DNA of 64,000 nucleotides from Rodentibacter caecimuris (GCF_001019715.1 NZ_BBXJ01000001.1:186001-250000), one strand, 5' to 3'; counted from the first letter of the stretch, positions 26,991-37,808 are shown. Notes: generated by a model not told the origin, from the letters alone. Made by a program: numbers and translations.

Positions 26991-28244
26991 ATGTTAGAAC
27001 AGATGGGAAAACAAGCCAAAGAAGCGGCTTTTGTGTTAGCACAATTAAGTACCGCAGAAAAAAACAATGCCTTAAATATTATTGCCGAACAATTAGAACA
27101 GCAAGCAGATCGTATTTTAACCGAGAATGCAAAGGATATTGAACTGGCAAAGCAAAACGGACTGTCTGAAGCGTTGATTGATCGTCTTCAACTCACTCCG
27201 GAACGCTTACAAGGCATTGCCAATGACGTACGTCATGTGATTTCGCTTGCCGATCCTGTGGGTAAAATTATTGATGGGGGAACATTGGATAGCGGTTTAA
27301 AAATCGAACGTATCCGCACGCCGATTGGGGTAATCGGTACTATTTATGAGGCACGTCCAAATGTTACTATTGATGTGGCAAGCCTTTGTTTAAAAACGGG
27401 CAATGCCGTCATTTTACGAGGGGGAAAAGAAACCCAATTTTCCAATAATATTTTAGTGAAGGTGGTGCAAAACGCCCTTGAGCAAGCTGGGTTACCTAAA
27501 TTTGCCGTGCAAGCGATTACCGATCCTAATCGTGATCTCGTCATGCAATTATTAAAACTTGATCGCTATGTGGATATGATTATTCCGCGTGGTGGGGCAA
27601 ACTTACACGAGCTTTGTAAACAACACGCTACCATTCCGGTGATTATCGGCGGCGTGGGCGTTTGTCATACTTTTGTGGAAGAAAGTGCGGATCAAAATCA
27701 GGCTGTTCTCGTTATCGACAATGCGAAAACCCAACGTCCAAGCACTTGTAACACCCTAGAAACCCTACTCGTGCAAGATTCTATCGCCGCTGAATTTTTA
27801 CCTAAACTTGTGGCTCAACTTACAGCGAAAAACGTAAAATATCACGCAAAATCAACCGCACTTGAAATATTAAAACAAACCGGAGCAACGGTAGATGAAA
27901 TCACCGAGCAACAATTACGTGAAGAATGGGGCTCTCTTGATTTAAATGTGGTGATAGTAAAGGATATTCAGGCAGCAATTGCCCATATTCGTGAATACGG
28001 CACGCAACATTCCGAAAGTATTTTAACCGCCTCTCAAACCGTGGCGCAGAAATTTGTAAGCCAAGTGGATGCCGCTGCGGTTTATGTGAATGCGAGTACC
28101 CGCTTTACGGATGGCGGACAATTTGGCTTAGGGGCGGAAGTCGCCGTCAGCACCCAGAAACTCCATGCACGCGGTCCAATGGGATTAGAAGCACTTACTA
28201 CCTATAAATGGGTCTGTGAAGGAAATTACACCACAAGAAAATAA
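26991..28244 (+). CDS. proA: Gamma-glutamyl phosphate reductase
   Basis: 417 residues. NADPH-dependent second step of proline synthesis, giving glutamate semialdehyde. An aldehyde-dehydrogenase fold with [16 protein letters not shown] near residue 140 and the catalytic cysteine in [12 protein letters not shown] near 245. C-terminal [20 protein letters not shown] is typical. No proB is adjacent. ATG at 26991. The transcript ends in an uptake-sequence hairpin. Confidence 0.97.
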   Translation: MLEQMGKQAKEAAFVLAQLSTAEKNNALNIIAEQLEQQADRILTENAKDIELAKQNGLSEALIDRLQLTPERLQGIANDVRHVISLADPVGKIIDGGTLDSGLKIERIRTPIGVIGTIYEARPNVTIDVASLCLKTGNAVILRGGKETQFSNNILVKVVQNALEQAGLPKFAVQAITDPNRDLVMQLLKLDRYVDMIIPRGGANLHELCKQHATIPVIIGGVGVCHTFVEESADQNQAVLVIDNAKTQRPSTCNTLETLLVQDSIAAEFLPKLVAQLTAKNVKYHAKSTALEILKQTGATVDEITEQQLREEWGSLDLNVVIVKDIQAAIAHIREYGTQHSESILTASQTVAQKFVSQVDAAAVYVNASTRFTDGGQFGLGAEVAVSTQKLHARGPMGLEALTTYKWVCEGNYTTRK

Positions 28245-28254
28245 TCTTTATTTC

Positions 28255-28284
28255 AACCGCACTTATCAGCAATAAAGTGCGGTT
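28255..28284 (+). terminator. Uptake-sequence hairpin terminator after proA
   Basis: AACCGCACTT, 10-nt loop, AAGTGCGGTT, then ATTTTT. It ends 17 bases before the next ATG. Confidence 0.75.
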
Positions 28285-28301
28285 ATTTTTAGGAGAATTC
28301 T

Positions 28302-28955
28302 ATGAAAAAACTGATTATGTTACTCAGTATTATCGTCGCTTTGGTCGGCGTAGCTTTTGTGCAAACATCAGCAACAGCTGACAATGCCGATGACGGTAAA
28401 CGAAATTTTGTGGTTTCGATTATCGCAAAATATTTCCCATTTGAAGCGGAGGATTTAACGGCATGGTACGATAAAAATATCGTTTATGCAGATAATCCGA
28501 CCGATCATAGCGTGACGTTTAAACTAGATGAAAAAGAAATCACTCTTGCTGCTCATCAAACGCAAAAGCTCATCTTAGAACCGGGGCAACATCATTTAGC
28601 ATTATCTGACGGCAAAGTGGTTGAACTAACACAAAAAGCAGGAACAAATCGCTCTATTTTAAACCCGACCGCGTCGCCTTATTTCTTTTGGAAAACAGTT
28701 TACGGATCGGTCAATCTGCCTATTGAATATAAAATGATCACAATAGATGGGAAATCCTATGAAGGCCCTATTGAGATCAGCAATGAATATTTGATTACAC
28801 GTATAGGCAATCAACCTTGGCGGTTCGGTTTGGACGAGCCAATCCCCGAGACGGTTGCGGTAAACAATGATCGTAATAATTACACCTTAATTTTTAGCAA
28901 AGCCTATCGATTGCCGGATTTTATTAAAGCCTACCCAATGTTATCCGCACAATAA
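28302..28955 (+). CDS. Exported protein of unknown function
   Basis: 217 residues with an N-terminal signal peptide or anchor (MKKLIMLLSIIVALVGVAFV). I do not recognise the family. A central stretch, LAAHQTQKLILEPGQHHLALSDG, looks like a beta-sandwich of the kind found in PEGA or carboxypeptidase-regulatory-like domains. There are no cysteines or obvious catalytic motifs. AGGAG precedes the ATG. It lies between proA and catalase with terminators on both sides, so it is probably its own unit. Confidence 0.75.
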   Translation: MKKLIMLLSIIVALVGVAFVQTSATADNADDGKRNFVVSIIAKYFPFEAEDLTAWYDKNIVYADNPTDHSVTFKLDEKEITLAAHQTQKLILEPGQHHLALSDGKVVELTQKAGTNRSILNPTASPYFFWKTVYGSVNLPIEYKMITIDGKSYEGPIEISNEYLITRIGNQPWRFGLDEPIPETVAVNNDRNNYTLIFSKAYRLPDFIKAYPMLSAQ

Positions 28956-29010
28956 ATAAAACCAAAGTGCGGTCAGAAAAAATTTTATTTTCTAACCGCA
29001 CGTTAATAAA

Positions 29011-29045
29011 AAAACAGTTGATGCCGTTTTGACATCAACTGTTTT
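29011..29045. terminator. Bidirectional terminator after catalase
   Basis: AAAACAGTTGATG, 9-nt loop, CATCAACTGTTTT. A perfect 13-bp stem with A and T runs, shared by convergent genes. A second, uptake-core hairpin lies just before it (about 28966-29001). Confidence 0.8.
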
Positions 29046-29067
29046 TCTTAAAAAGGTTACAAAGCTA

Positions 29068-30588
29068 TTATAATAAACCGCCTTGACCTAACGCAGGATC
29101 GGTATCACGAGCTTTCAACGCATCTTCTACCGTTAAACCTAATGCTTTCGCAACACCTTCACCGTATGCCGGATCACACCAGTGGCAGTTACGGATATGA
29201 CGATATTTAATAAAATCAGGCGCATCGCCCATAGCAGCAGCCGTATTGTTAAATAAAGCTTGTTTTTGTTCTGCTTTCATTAAGTTAAACAATGCACGCG
29301 GTTGGCTGAAATAATCGTTATCATCTTGGCGATAATCCCAGAATGCTGCGTCACCGTTAATGCGAAGTGGCGGCTCTGCGAAATCCGGTTGTTGTTGCCA
29401 TTGATTAAAGCTGTTTGGCTCATAGTGCGGTAAGCCGCCATAATTACCATCGACACGACCTTGACCATCACGTTGGTTGCTGTGAACAGGGCAACGAGGG
29501 CGGTTAACCGGAATTTGACGGTAGTTCACGCCTAAACGATAACGTTGTGCATCCGCATAGTTGAACAAACGGGCTTGTAACATTCTATCCGGACTTGCAC
29601 CGATTCCCGGTACTAAGTTGCTCGGTGCAAATGCGGATTGTTCCACATCGGCAAAGAAGTTTTCAGGATTACGATTAAGTTCGAATTCACCGACTTCAAT
29701 TAACGGATAATCTTTTTTCGGCCATACTTTGGTTAAATCAAACGGATGGTAAGGTACTTTTTCCGCGTCTGCTTCAGGCATAACTTGGATAAACATTTTC
29801 CATTTCGGGAAATCGCCACGTTCAATCGCTTCATATAAATCACGTTGATGGGTTTCACGATCATTTGCGATTAACTCTGCCGCTTCTTCATTCGTAAAGT
29901 TTTTGATACCTTGTTGAGTATGGAAATGGAATTTCACCCAAAAACGTTCGCCCGCTTCGTTCCAGAAGCTATAAGTGTGCGAGCCGTAACCGTGCATATG
30001 ACGATAGCTTGCCGGAATACCACGATCACTCATCACAATAGTTACTTGGTGTAACGCTTCAGGTAACAATGTCCAGAAATCCCAGTTATTGGTCGCTGAA
30101 CGCATATTAGTACGAGGATCACGTTTTACCGCTTTGTTTAGATCAGGGAATTTACGCGGATCACGTAAGAAGAATACCGGTGTATTGTTACCCACCATAT
30201 CCCAGTTACCTTCTTCCGTATAGAATTTTAATGCAAAACCGCGAATATCACGTTCCGCATCTGCCGCACCGCGTTCACCTGCTACAGTAGTGAAACGTGC
30301 GAACATTTCAGTTTTTTTACCCACTTCGCTGAAGATTTTAGCACGGGTATATTTGGTGATGTCATGAGTTACGGTGAACGTACCAAAGGCACCTGAACCT
30401 TTTGCGTGCATACGACGCTCAGGAATAACTTCACGGACGAAATCCGCTAATTTTTCATTAAGCCATAAATCTTGCGCAAGTAATGGTCCTCGAGGGCCGG
30501 CTGTTAAGCTGTTTTGGTTATCGGCAACAGGTGCGCCGTTTCCCATTGTTAAAGGTGTTGAATGAGAAAATGGACATTTTGACGTCAT
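29068..30588 (-). CDS. katA: Heme catalase (HktE type)
   Basis: 506 residues, a small-subunit clade catalase that breaks down hydrogen peroxide. The active-site histidine is in [12 protein letters not shown] near residue 58 and the asparagine in [12 protein letters not shown]. The haem-binding tyrosine is in [14 protein letters not shown] near 345. The H. influenzae homologue is called hktE. No OxyR site was identified in the 160-base upstream gap, which holds only one uptake core. Confidence 0.96.
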   Translation of the reverse strand: MTSKCPFSHSTPLTMGNGAPVADNQNSLTAGPRGPLLAQDLWLNEKLADFVREVIPERRMHAKGSGAFGTFTVTHDITKYTRAKIFSEVGKKTEMFARFTTVAGERGAADAERDIRGFALKFYTEEGNWDMVGNNTPVFFLRDPRKFPDLNKAVKRDPRTNMRSATNNWDFWTLLPEALHQVTIVMSDRGIPASYRHMHGYGSHTYSFWNEAGERFWVKFHFHTQQGIKNFTNEEAAELIANDRETHQRDLYEAIERGDFPKWKMFIQVMPEADAEKVPYHPFDLTKVWPKKDYPLIEVGEFELNRNPENFFADVEQSAFAPSNLVPGIGASPDRMLQARLFNYADAQRYRLGVNYRQIPVNRPRCPVHSNQRDGQGRVDGNYGGLPHYEPNSFNQWQQQPDFAEPPLRINGDAAFWDYRQDDNDYFSQPRALFNLMKAEQKQALFNNTAAAMGDAPDFIKYRHIRNCHWCDPAYGEGVAKALGLTVEDALKARDTDPALGQGGLL

Positions 30589-30785
30589 GAGATGCTCCTC
30601 TTTATTAAGTTGAAGTAAATTTCCTTCGCATTATATAGAAAGGTTTCAACTATTAAAATCTATTAAATTAATCAAAAAAACCAATTTAATAAATTTCCCC
30701 ACAAAAAACCTCACTTTTGTATTCCCTAAATCCATAAAGTGCGGTTTGTTTTCTTACTATTTTACAGCTACTTTTAAAATGAAAC

Positions 30786-32864
30786 CTAAACAGGACGAAT
30801 ACTCTCAATATCTAATTTCGCATCAAATTCTTTTTGTAGGAGAAGGAGTTTTTTATCCTGTTGAAGTTCATCACGGGCTTGTTCCCGTAAATCTTGATAA
30901 ATTTTTTTACGATAAACCATTGGCGTTGCACTATCCCGATCATCCAATTGAATATCAATGGTTATCAATTTTTCATAAAATTGGCTCAGTGCTTCTGCCA
31001 ATAAATGAATACTACGTTCTTGGCGTAAATGCGCTTTTGTTGAATGAAGCCCCAGATAGATTTTTTCTTCGGTTTTATCCAATAAAAAGCAGTTTAATGC
31101 CAATTCTTTCGAAAAACCTCTCACTCCCGAACTTTCCACAATATTAGCCCATTCATCTTGGGTTTGTGTCATTTCAATAATACGGGAATTCAACTCCGGA
31201 GTAATATCTTTCAGTATGGCTTGTTTAATATCGGAAGGTGCAATGGTTAGCGTCTCTTTTGCCAATTCGGGATTACTCCACTCCCACCGATAATTTTCCG
31301 CCTCAATAATTTCCCGCTCTTCCTGTTCCAAGTCAGAATGATCTTCCACTATGTTCATCATAGTTTGAACATTTTTGGGTATCTCCGACACGTTTTTTGA
31401 ACCTGACTGCACTACTTTTTTGGGAGGTGTCATTTCACGCACGGGAAGTGCGGTCATTTTTCGCTGTATTTTTTGTTCATCAAGTGTTTGTACCTGATGT
31501 ATTGCCTTATTCACCGCCTCATCCATTTCTTTTTGACGGGCTTGTCGTTCACTCGTTTCAATTTGATCAAGTTGTTTTAAGGCTTCTAATGCCGCCAGTC
31601 CGACAAAATTTGTTTCTTTATGCTTCGAGGAAGTAGGTTGAACGGATTTCGTTTTCTTATAGTTGGATTTAATATTTTGCGACAACACCGGCATATCAAT
31701 ATAATTGCCCGAATTCTCAGCCGCACCTTTTCCAACAGAAAGTGCCGCCTCGGCAGATAAATTCGCCTTAGGTGTTGCCGTAAGAAACTTTGGGTGAAAT
31801 GCCAATGCCCTCAATAATGTCATTTCCACGCCTACACGATAATTCGGTGCAGCACTCAGTTCTTTTCTACCGGAAACAATCACTTGATAGAAAAATTGAA
31901 CATCTTCCGGTGAGATATATTTTGCAAGAAATGTGAGGTGTTCGTTTTCACTCGCCGTATTTTGTGGCAATAGCTGCATTAACGCAATTTGGTGAAGTTT
32001 TTCCGCCACTTCCGCCAATAATTGATCCCAATCACCGGCTTTTTCAGAAACAGTTTGAAGCACTCTCATCAAACGTTCACCGTTTCCCTGATGCAGGGCA
32101 TAAATAATATCAATGGCTTGAGTATCATCAAGTAAGCCTAACATTGCATTCACCACGTTTACCGTAACATGGCGATCCCCCATTGCAATAGCTTGATCCG
32201 TTAAGCTTAAACTATCGCGAATTCCACCCTGAGCCGCTTTCGCCAATTTATCTAAAGCCAATGGCTCAAAAGGAATATTTTCTTGGGTGAGAATATATGC
32301 AAGATGTTGTGAAATTTGCTGTTCATCCAGCGCTTTCAGATGAAATTGCATACAACGGGATAAAATTGTTACCGGCAGTTTTTGCGGATCCGTGGTAGCA
32401 AGCAAAAATTTTACATACTCAGGCGGCTCTTCCAAGGTTTTAAGCAGGGCATTAAAAGAATGACGCGATAGCATATGCACTTCATCAATTAAATACACTT
32501 TAAAACGCCCAACCACCGGTTTGTATTGCACGTTATCCAGTAACTCGCGCGTATCTTCCACTTTTGTCCGTGAAGCCGCATCAATCTCAATAAGATCAAT
32601 AAATGAGCCTTGCTCAATGGCTTTGCAATTTTCACATTCGCCACACGGATGATCCGTAATACCGTTTTTAATGCAATTTAAGCCTTTAGCGAAAAGGCGG
32701 GCAATAGAAGTCTTTCCCACGCCGCGCGTACCCGAAAACAGGTAGGCATGATGAAGTCGCTGCTCTTTTAATCCATTAGAAAGTGCGGTAATAATATGCC
32801 CTTGTCCGACTACCTCATCAAAGGTTTGGGGACGCCATTTTCGGGCTAAAACTTGATAACTCAT
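30786..32864 (-). CDS. dnaX: DNA polymerase III subunits tau/gamma
   Basis: 692 residues. The clamp-loader ATPase that also ties the replisome together. Walker A is GTRGVGKTS near residue 46. The zinc module has C64, then CGECENC. Walker B is LIDEVHML. The long charged linker (about 370-550) and the C-terminal polymerase-binding domain indicate a full tau. An in-phase A-AAA-AAC heptamer at codons 489-491 could allow a shorter gamma. apt lies 12 bases upstream, so the two are co-transcribed. Confidence 0.96.
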   Translation of the reverse strand: MSYQVLARKWRPQTFDEVVGQGHIITALSNGLKEQRLHHAYLFSGTRGVGKTSIARLFAKGLNCIKNGITDHPCGECENCKAIEQGSFIDLIEIDAASRTKVEDTRELLDNVQYKPVVGRFKVYLIDEVHMLSRHSFNALLKTLEEPPEYVKFLLATTDPQKLPVTILSRCMQFHLKALDEQQISQHLAYILTQENIPFEPLALDKLAKAAQGGIRDSLSLTDQAIAMGDRHVTVNVVNAMLGLLDDTQAIDIIYALHQGNGERLMRVLQTVSEKAGDWDQLLAEVAEKLHQIALMQLLPQNTASENEHLTFLAKYISPEDVQFFYQVIVSGRKELSAAPNYRVGVEMTLLRALAFHPKFLTATPKANLSAEAALSVGKGAAENSGNYIDMPVLSQNIKSNYKKTKSVQPTSSKHKETNFVGLAALEALKQLDQIETSERQARQKEMDEAVNKAIHQVQTLDEQKIQRKMTALPVREMTPPKKVVQSGSKNVSEIPKNVQTMMNIVEDHSDLEQEEREIIEAENYRWEWSNPELAKETLTIAPSDIKQAILKDITPELNSRIIEMTQTQDEWANIVESSGVRGFSKELALNCFLLDKTEEKIYLGLHSTKAHLRQERSIHLLAEALSQFYEKLITIDIQLDDRDSATPMVYRKKIYQDLREQARDELQQDKKLLLLQKEFDAKLDIESIRPV
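31392..31398 (-). promoter_or_regulatory. Candidate -1 frameshift heptamer in dnaX
   Basis: Leftward TCA-AAA-AAC holds A-AAA-AAC in the zero frame at codons 489-491, between the linker and the tau tail. A -1 slip would give 19 further codons and a stop, about 510 residues. A 6-bp stem (ACTATG/CATAGT, 31348-31364) lies 27 bases downstream, farther than usual. Confidence 0.4.
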
Positions 32865-32876
32865 TGGTTTGTATTG

Positions 32877-33419
32877 TTAATGACCTTCAAAATTAACTAA
32901 AGTATAGCAATCCACGCCTAAATCATTTAAACGTTTCTCACCGCCCAGTTCAGGCAAATTAATCACAAATGCCGCATGATTAACCTTTCCGCCTAAACGC
33001 TCGACAAGTTTAACCGTTGCTTCTACGGTTCCGCCTGTTGCAAGTAAATCATCAATAATTAATACATTATCATCCGGAGAAATTGCATCAGCATGTATTT
33101 CTAAGGTGTCTTGTCCATATTCCAATTGATAAGATTGAGAAATTGTTTCACGGGGTAACTTTTTAGGTTTACGCACTAATTCAAAAGGTAAAGCCAACGC
33201 AATCGCAACCGGTGCACCAAAAATAAAACCGCGAGATTCCGTACCTAGTACTTTAGTAATATTTTTATTGCGGTATTGTTCAACGATCAGATCAATACTC
33301 GCTTTAAAGGCCTCCGGAACTTCTAGCAATGAGGTAATATCGCGAAAGATAACTCCCTCTTTTGGGTAGTTAGGAATAGATTTTATAGAAGATTTAATCA
33401 GTTCAAGTTGTTTATTCAT
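32877..33419 (-). CDS. apt: Adenine phosphoribosyltransferase
   Basis: 180 residues from the ATG at 33419. The TTG at 33431 would add four residues with no better ribosome-binding site. Salvages adenine with PRPP to AMP. The PRPP loop is [20 protein letters not shown] near residue 120, and [11 protein letters not shown] is near 60. Length and layout match the E. coli enzyme. dnaX follows after 12 bases, the same neighbour as in E. coli. Confidence 0.96.
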   Translation of the reverse strand: MNKQLELIKSSIKSIPNYPKEGVIFRDITSLLEVPEAFKASIDLIVEQYRNKNITKVLGTESRGFIFGAPVAIALALPFELVRKPKKLPRETISQSYQLEYGQDTLEIHADAISPDDNVLIIDDLLATGGTVEATVKLVERLGGKVNHAAFVINLPELGGEKRLNDLGVDCYTLVNFEGH

Positions 33420-33540
33420 AAAAGGACTCAATGATAAAGTGAGATAATATCAATATTTTTGAGTTCAAATTCTATCATAAAACGCTGGAAAAAATGGAAA
33501 TTTCCTGACCGAAAGAGGTATAAAAATCGTCATAAAAGAA

Positions 33541-33574
33541 AAGGCTAAATGAAATTACCATCTCATTTAGCCTT
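33541..33574 (-). terminator. Terminator after the NlpC/P60 gene
   Basis: AAGGCTAAATGA, 10-nt loop, TCATTTAGCCTT. A perfect 12-bp stem lying past the stop of the leftward lipoprotein gene. Confidence 0.7.
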
Positions 33575-33606
33575 AAAAAATAGGTTAAAAACGACCGCAC
33601 TTTACT

Positions 33607-34158
33607 TTACATAATGCGACGTGATTGGGTATAAGTTCTTGTCCAATAGTTTTCATCTAAAGAGCTAATGGTAACACCTTGGCTCGAACTGGCATGCATA
33701 AATTGATTATTGCCGATATAAACCCCCACATGGTTATTACCACGGAAGAAAACAAGATCGCCTTTTTGTAATTCATGTTTATTAATTTTATGCCCTAAAT
33801 GACGCAGTTCCGCAGTAGAACGAGGGAGTTTAATACCGTAAGCATTCAGAAAGGTGGTCTGCATAAATGCCGAACAATCAATACCACGCTTACTCGTACC
33901 GCCCATTCTATAGCGTGTTCCCGCCCACTCTGTATAAACACCGGCAAGCGCTTTATCACCAATTAAACCGGAATGAGGACGGTTTGTTCTTAATGTGTGA
34001 CGAATACTACGATCACCCTTTTCTAATTTACTAATTAATCCGGTGAGTTGTGCATCATCGCTCTCTGAAATTTTATTATGATAGGCATTATTGCTTCCGC
34101 TTGAACAGGCGGTGGCGAGGGTAACAATCCCGGTAAGCATTAAAAATCGCTTTAACAT
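33607..34158 (-). CDS. NlpC/P60 family lipoprotein (MepS/Spr-like)
   Basis: 183 residues. A lipoprotein signal ends in LATAC, with C18 as the lipid-bearing residue. The NlpC/P60 domain has the catalytic cysteine in RGIDCSAFMQ near residue 95, the histidine in NHVGVYIG and HASSSQG as the third element. Such enzymes cleave D,D cross-links or peptide stems in peptidoglycan during growth. ATG at 34158 with a weak ribosome-binding site. It stands alone between terminators. Confidence 0.92.
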   Translation of the reverse strand: MLKRFLMLTGIVTLATACSSGSNNAYHNKISESDDAQLTGLISKLEKGDRSIRHTLRTNRPHSGLIGDKALAGVYTEWAGTRYRMGGTSKRGIDCSAFMQTTFLNAYGIKLPRSTAELRHLGHKINKHELQKGDLVFFRGNNHVGVYIGNNQFMHASSSQGVTISSLDENYWTRTYTQSRRIM

Positions 34159-34283
34159 ACTAAAAAAATTGAAAATAATTAAAAGATATAAAAATAAGAT
34201 TTTCGGGATACTATCAGATATAAAGGAAAATAGACAGTTAAAATTGAATTTTTACACTAATTTATGCTATGGCTTCTAAAAAT

Positions 34284-34309
34284 AAAGGCAATCCATAGAG
34301 ATTGCCTTT
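34284..34309 (-). terminator. Terminator of the pyruvate dehydrogenase operon
   Basis: AAAGGCAATC, 6-nt loop, GATTGCCTTT, with A/T flanks. It lies 18 bases past the lpdA stop. Confidence 0.75.
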
Positions 34310-34326
34310 TAATCATGAAAAACTAA

Positions 34327-35751
34327 CTATTTTTTCTTTGCTTTTGCATTAGGAAGATCGGTAATCGACCCTTCAAAAACTTCAGCAGCCAATCCAACCG
34401 ATTCGTGTAATGTTGGGTGAGCATGGATAGTTAATGCGATATCTTCCGCATCACATCCCATTTCAATAGCAAGACCAATTTCACCTAACAATTCACCACC
34501 GTTTGAACCAACGATCGCACCGCCAAGAATGCGATGTGTATCTTTATCAAAGATAAGTTTTGTCATCCCTTCCGAACATTCGGATGCAATCGCACGACCC
34601 GATGCTGCCCATGGGAATTTCGCGACTTCGTAATTTAAACCTTCCTGTTTACATTCTTTTTCGGTTTTACCAACCCAAGCAACTTCCGGTTCAGTATAAG
34701 CAATTGATGGAATGACTTTCGGATCAAAGTAATGTTTTTGTCCCGCAATCACTTCAGCGGCAACATGACCTTCGTGAACCCCTTTATGGGCTAACATTGG
34801 TTGTCCTACGATATCACCGATCGCAAAAATATGCGGTACATTAGTACGCATTTGTTTATCCACTCGAATGAAACCACGCTCATCAACTTCAACACCGGCT
34901 TTACCCGCATCAATTAATTTGCCGTTAGGCACACGACCGATCGCCACGAGAACTGCATCATAACGTTTAGTATCATTGCAAGCTTTACCTTCCATTGAGA
35001 CATAAATACCGTCATCTTTAGCTTCAACAGCGGTGACTTTGGTTTCAAGCATTAGCTTAAATTTTTTCTCGATTTGTTTGGTATAAATAGCGACAACATC
35101 TTTATCCGCAGCAGGAATAACTTGGTCAAACATTTCAACTACTTCAATCTCTGAACCCAATGCGTGATAAACCGTTCCCATCTCTAAACCGATAATACCG
35201 CCACCCATGATGAGTAATTTTTTCGGTACTTCTTTTAATTTAAGTGCATCGGTTGAATTCCAAATACGCGGATCTTCGTGTGGAATGAAAGGTAACTCAA
35301 TTGGACGTGAACCTGCCGCAATAATCGCATTATCAAATTTTACCGTCGTCGGGTTACCGTCACGATCACGGGCAACTAAAGTATTCGGATCGGTAAAAGC
35401 GGCTAAACCCTCTACCACAGTTACTTTACGTTGTTTCGCCATACCCGCTAAACCACCGGTTAATTTTGCAACAACCGCATCTTTACCCGCACGAACTTGG
35501 TCTAAATCAATTTTAGGCTCACTAAAATAAACACCATTTTTTCCAGCATGTTTTGCTTCTTCAATGACTTTAGCAACGTGTAATAAGGCTTTAGATGGAA
35601 TACAACCTACATTCAAACACACACCACCAAGCGTAGAATAACGTTCAACAAGTACTGTTTCTAAGCCAAGATCCGCACAACGGAATGCAGCAGAGTAGCC
35701 TGCCGGCCCGGCACCAAGTACAACGACTTGGGTTTTAATTTCTTTACTCAT
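34327..35751 (-). CDS. lpdA: Dihydrolipoamide dehydrogenase (E3)
   Basis: 474 residues. An FAD enzyme that re-oxidises lipoamide in the pyruvate and oxoglutarate dehydrogenase complexes. The FAD motif VVLGAGPAGYSAAF is at the N-terminus, the redox disulfide is in GGVCLNVGCIPSKALL, and the NAD fold has GGGIIGLEMG. The catalytic His-Glu is in HAHPTLHES. It is last in the aceE-aceF-lpdA run, 97 bases after aceF. Confidence 0.97.
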   Translation of the reverse strand: MSKEIKTQVVVLGAGPAGYSAAFRCADLGLETVLVERYSTLGGVCLNVGCIPSKALLHVAKVIEEAKHAGKNGVYFSEPKIDLDQVRAGKDAVVAKLTGGLAGMAKQRKVTVVEGLAAFTDPNTLVARDRDGNPTTVKFDNAIIAAGSRPIELPFIPHEDPRIWNSTDALKLKEVPKKLLIMGGGIIGLEMGTVYHALGSEIEVVEMFDQVIPAADKDVVAIYTKQIEKKFKLMLETKVTAVEAKDDGIYVSMEGKACNDTKRYDAVLVAIGRVPNGKLIDAGKAGVEVDERGFIRVDKQMRTNVPHIFAIGDIVGQPMLAHKGVHEGHVAAEVIAGQKHYFDPKVIPSIAYTEPEVAWVGKTEKECKQEGLNYEVAKFPWAASGRAIASECSEGMTKLIFDKDTHRILGGAIVGSNGGELLGEIGLAIEMGCDAEDIALTIHAHPTLHESVGLAAEVFEGSITDLPNAKAKKK

Positions 35752-35848
35752 TTTTACCTCGTAAAAACGTTGAAATTATTGACCGCTCTTTTGAGCAATC
35801 AGGAACATTTAAAAAAACGCCCCTCAATCGTACGAGAGGCGTTATTTA

Positions 35849-37747
35849 TTACATAATTAAGCGACGTAAATCCGCTAATACAGAACCAATGTAGCTAATG
35901 AAACGTGCTCCGTCAGCCCCATCAATCACACGGTGATCGAAAGATAATGACATTGGGAGAATTAAACGAGGAGTAAATTCTTTACCATTCCATACCGGTT
36001 CCATAGAAGATTTAGAAACACCTAAAATAGCGACTTCCGGCGCATTTACAATCGGAGCAAAATGCGTTGTACCGATACCGCCTAAGCTGGAAATGGTAAA
36101 ACAGCCGCCTTGCATATCGGAGGCAGAAAGTTTACCTTCACGTGCTTTTTTCGACACTTCCATTAATTCACGGGAAAGCTCAATAATCCCTTTTTTGTTT
36201 ACATTTTTGAACACAGGTACGACTAAGCCATTTGGCGTATCAACCGCCACACCGATGTTAATGTATTTTTTCAAGATCAAGCGTTGTGCATCTTCCGTGA
36301 TAGAGCTATTGAAACGCGGATACGCTTCTAATGCTTTCGCCACAGCTTTCATGATGAACACAACCGGCGTGATTTTTACACCTAGTTTTTGTTTTTCAGC
36401 TAATACGTTTTGTTCTTTACGGAACGCTTCTAAATCGGTGATATCCGCTTTATCAAAGTGAGTTACGTGTGGAATCATCACCCAGTTACGGTGTAAGTTT
36501 GCACCGGAAATCTTATTGATACGGCTTAACTCCACTTCTTCTACTTCACCAAATTTGCTGAAGTCCACTTTCGGCCATGGTAATAAGCCTAAGCCTGTGC
36601 CATTTGCCACACCCGTACCAGCCGCAGCAGAGGCGGTCGTTCCACTTTCATAAGCTTTAACCGCAGTCTTCACATAAGCTTGAATATCTTCTTTAACAAT
36701 ACGCCCTTTACGACCTGAACCTTTTACTTTATCTAAGTTCACGCCAAATTCACGAGCTAAACGACGGATTACCGGAGTAGCGTGCGCATAACCTGTACTT
36801 GCTACAACTTGTTCTTGGCTTAAACCTGATACATTGCCACTTTGGGCTGCCGGAGCCGGTTGAGCGGCTGATGTTGATGCAGATTGTGGTGCAGACACTG
36901 CAGCTTGAGCTTGAACCGGCGCAGCCCCCGCCACTTCAAATCGCATAATTAATGAGCCAGTAGAAACTTTATCACCTGATTTCACTAAAATTTCTTTTAC
37001 TACACCTGCAAACGGTGCAGGGACTTCCATTGAAGCTTTATCGCCTTCAACCGTAATTAAAGATTGCTCTTCGGAAACTGTATCACCTACCGCAACCATA
37101 ATTTCAGTGACATTCACTTCATCGCCACCGATATCCGGCACGTTCACATCTTTAATTGCCGATGTTGCCGCTGCAGCAGCTGGTGTCGTTTCTTGAACCG
37201 GGGCAGAAACAGCTGGTGCTGCACCTGCCACTTCAAATTTCATAATTAATTTTCCGGTAGAAACTTTATCCCCCACATTGATTAAAATTTCTTTTACCAC
37301 ACCTGCGATTGGTGCCGGCACTTCCATAGAAGCTTTATCACCTTCTACATTGATGATAGATTGATCCACTTCAACTGAATCCCCTACTTTCACCATAATT
37401 TCAGTAACATTTACTTCATCAGAACCAATATCAGGCACATTGACTTCGACTACGCTTGCTACCGCTGCTTCAACATCTTGTACAGGTGCTGATGCCGGAG
37501 CCGATTCAGCAACTTCCGCAGAATCCAATAGCAACATTGGTGTGCCTGTAGTAACTTTATCACCCACCTTCACTAAAACTTCTTTTACCACGCCAGCTTC
37601 CGGTGCAGGTACTTCCATTGAAGCCTTATCGCCTTCCACATTAATAATACTTTGATCTACTGTAATGGTATCACCGACTTTAACCATTACTTCCGTTACA
37701 GTAACTTCATCGCTACCAATATCAGGAATTTGAATTTGTTTTGACAT
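35849..37747 (-). CDS. aceF: Dihydrolipoamide acetyltransferase (E2), three lipoyl domains
   Basis: 632 residues from the ATG at 37747 after AAGGAAC. An upstream start at 37774 lies before that site and is rejected. Forms the core of pyruvate dehydrogenase and passes acetyl groups to CoA. Three lipoyl domains (about 1-75, 100-175 and 205-280) each carry the lipoyl lysine in [13 protein letters not shown]. Alanine/proline-rich linkers separate them. The E3-binding domain has [14 protein letters not shown]. The catalytic domain ends with [15 protein letters not shown]. Confidence 0.97.
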   Translation of the reverse strand: MSKQIQIPDIGSDEVTVTEVMVKVGDTITVDQSIINVEGDKASMEVPAPEAGVVKEVLVKVGDKVTTGTPMLLLDSAEVAESAPASAPVQDVEAAVASVVEVNVPDIGSDEVNVTEIMVKVGDSVEVDQSIINVEGDKASMEVPAPIAGVVKEILINVGDKVSTGKLIMKFEVAGAAPAVSAPVQETTPAAAAATSAIKDVNVPDIGGDEVNVTEIMVAVGDTVSEEQSLITVEGDKASMEVPAPFAGVVKEILVKSGDKVSTGSLIMRFEVAGAAPVQAQAAVSAPQSASTSAAQPAPAAQSGNVSGLSQEQVVASTGYAHATPVIRRLAREFGVNLDKVKGSGRKGRIVKEDIQAYVKTAVKAYESGTTASAAAGTGVANGTGLGLLPWPKVDFSKFGEVEEVELSRINKISGANLHRNWVMIPHVTHFDKADITDLEAFRKEQNVLAEKQKLGVKITPVVFIMKAVAKALEAYPRFNSSITEDAQRLILKKYINIGVAVDTPNGLVVPVFKNVNKKGIIELSRELMEVSKKAREGKLSASDMQGGCFTISSLGGIGTTHFAPIVNAPEVAILGVSKSSMEPVWNGKEFTPRLILPMSLSFDHRVIDGADGARFISYIGSVLADLRRLIM

Positions 37748-37808
37748 TTTTTGTTCCTTATAAAGTGCGGTCAAATTCGCAAAGATTTTTGACCGCAGTT
37801 CCTATCGA

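Noticed and set aside
30746-31147. A 133-codon frame opposite the 3' end of dnaX
   Set aside because: It lies entirely over the tau C-terminal coding sequence and has no recognisable domain or ribosome-binding site.
31411-31425. A second A6 run in dnaX (CCC-AAA-AAA-G) as a slippery site
   Set aside because: After a -1 slip the first codon would read CAA, a mismatch at the first position. The in-phase A-AAA-AAC nearby is better.
36093-36461. A 122-codon frame antisense to the aceF catalytic domain
   Set aside because: The aceF catalytic domain is complete. The antisense frame is compositionally a mirror of it.
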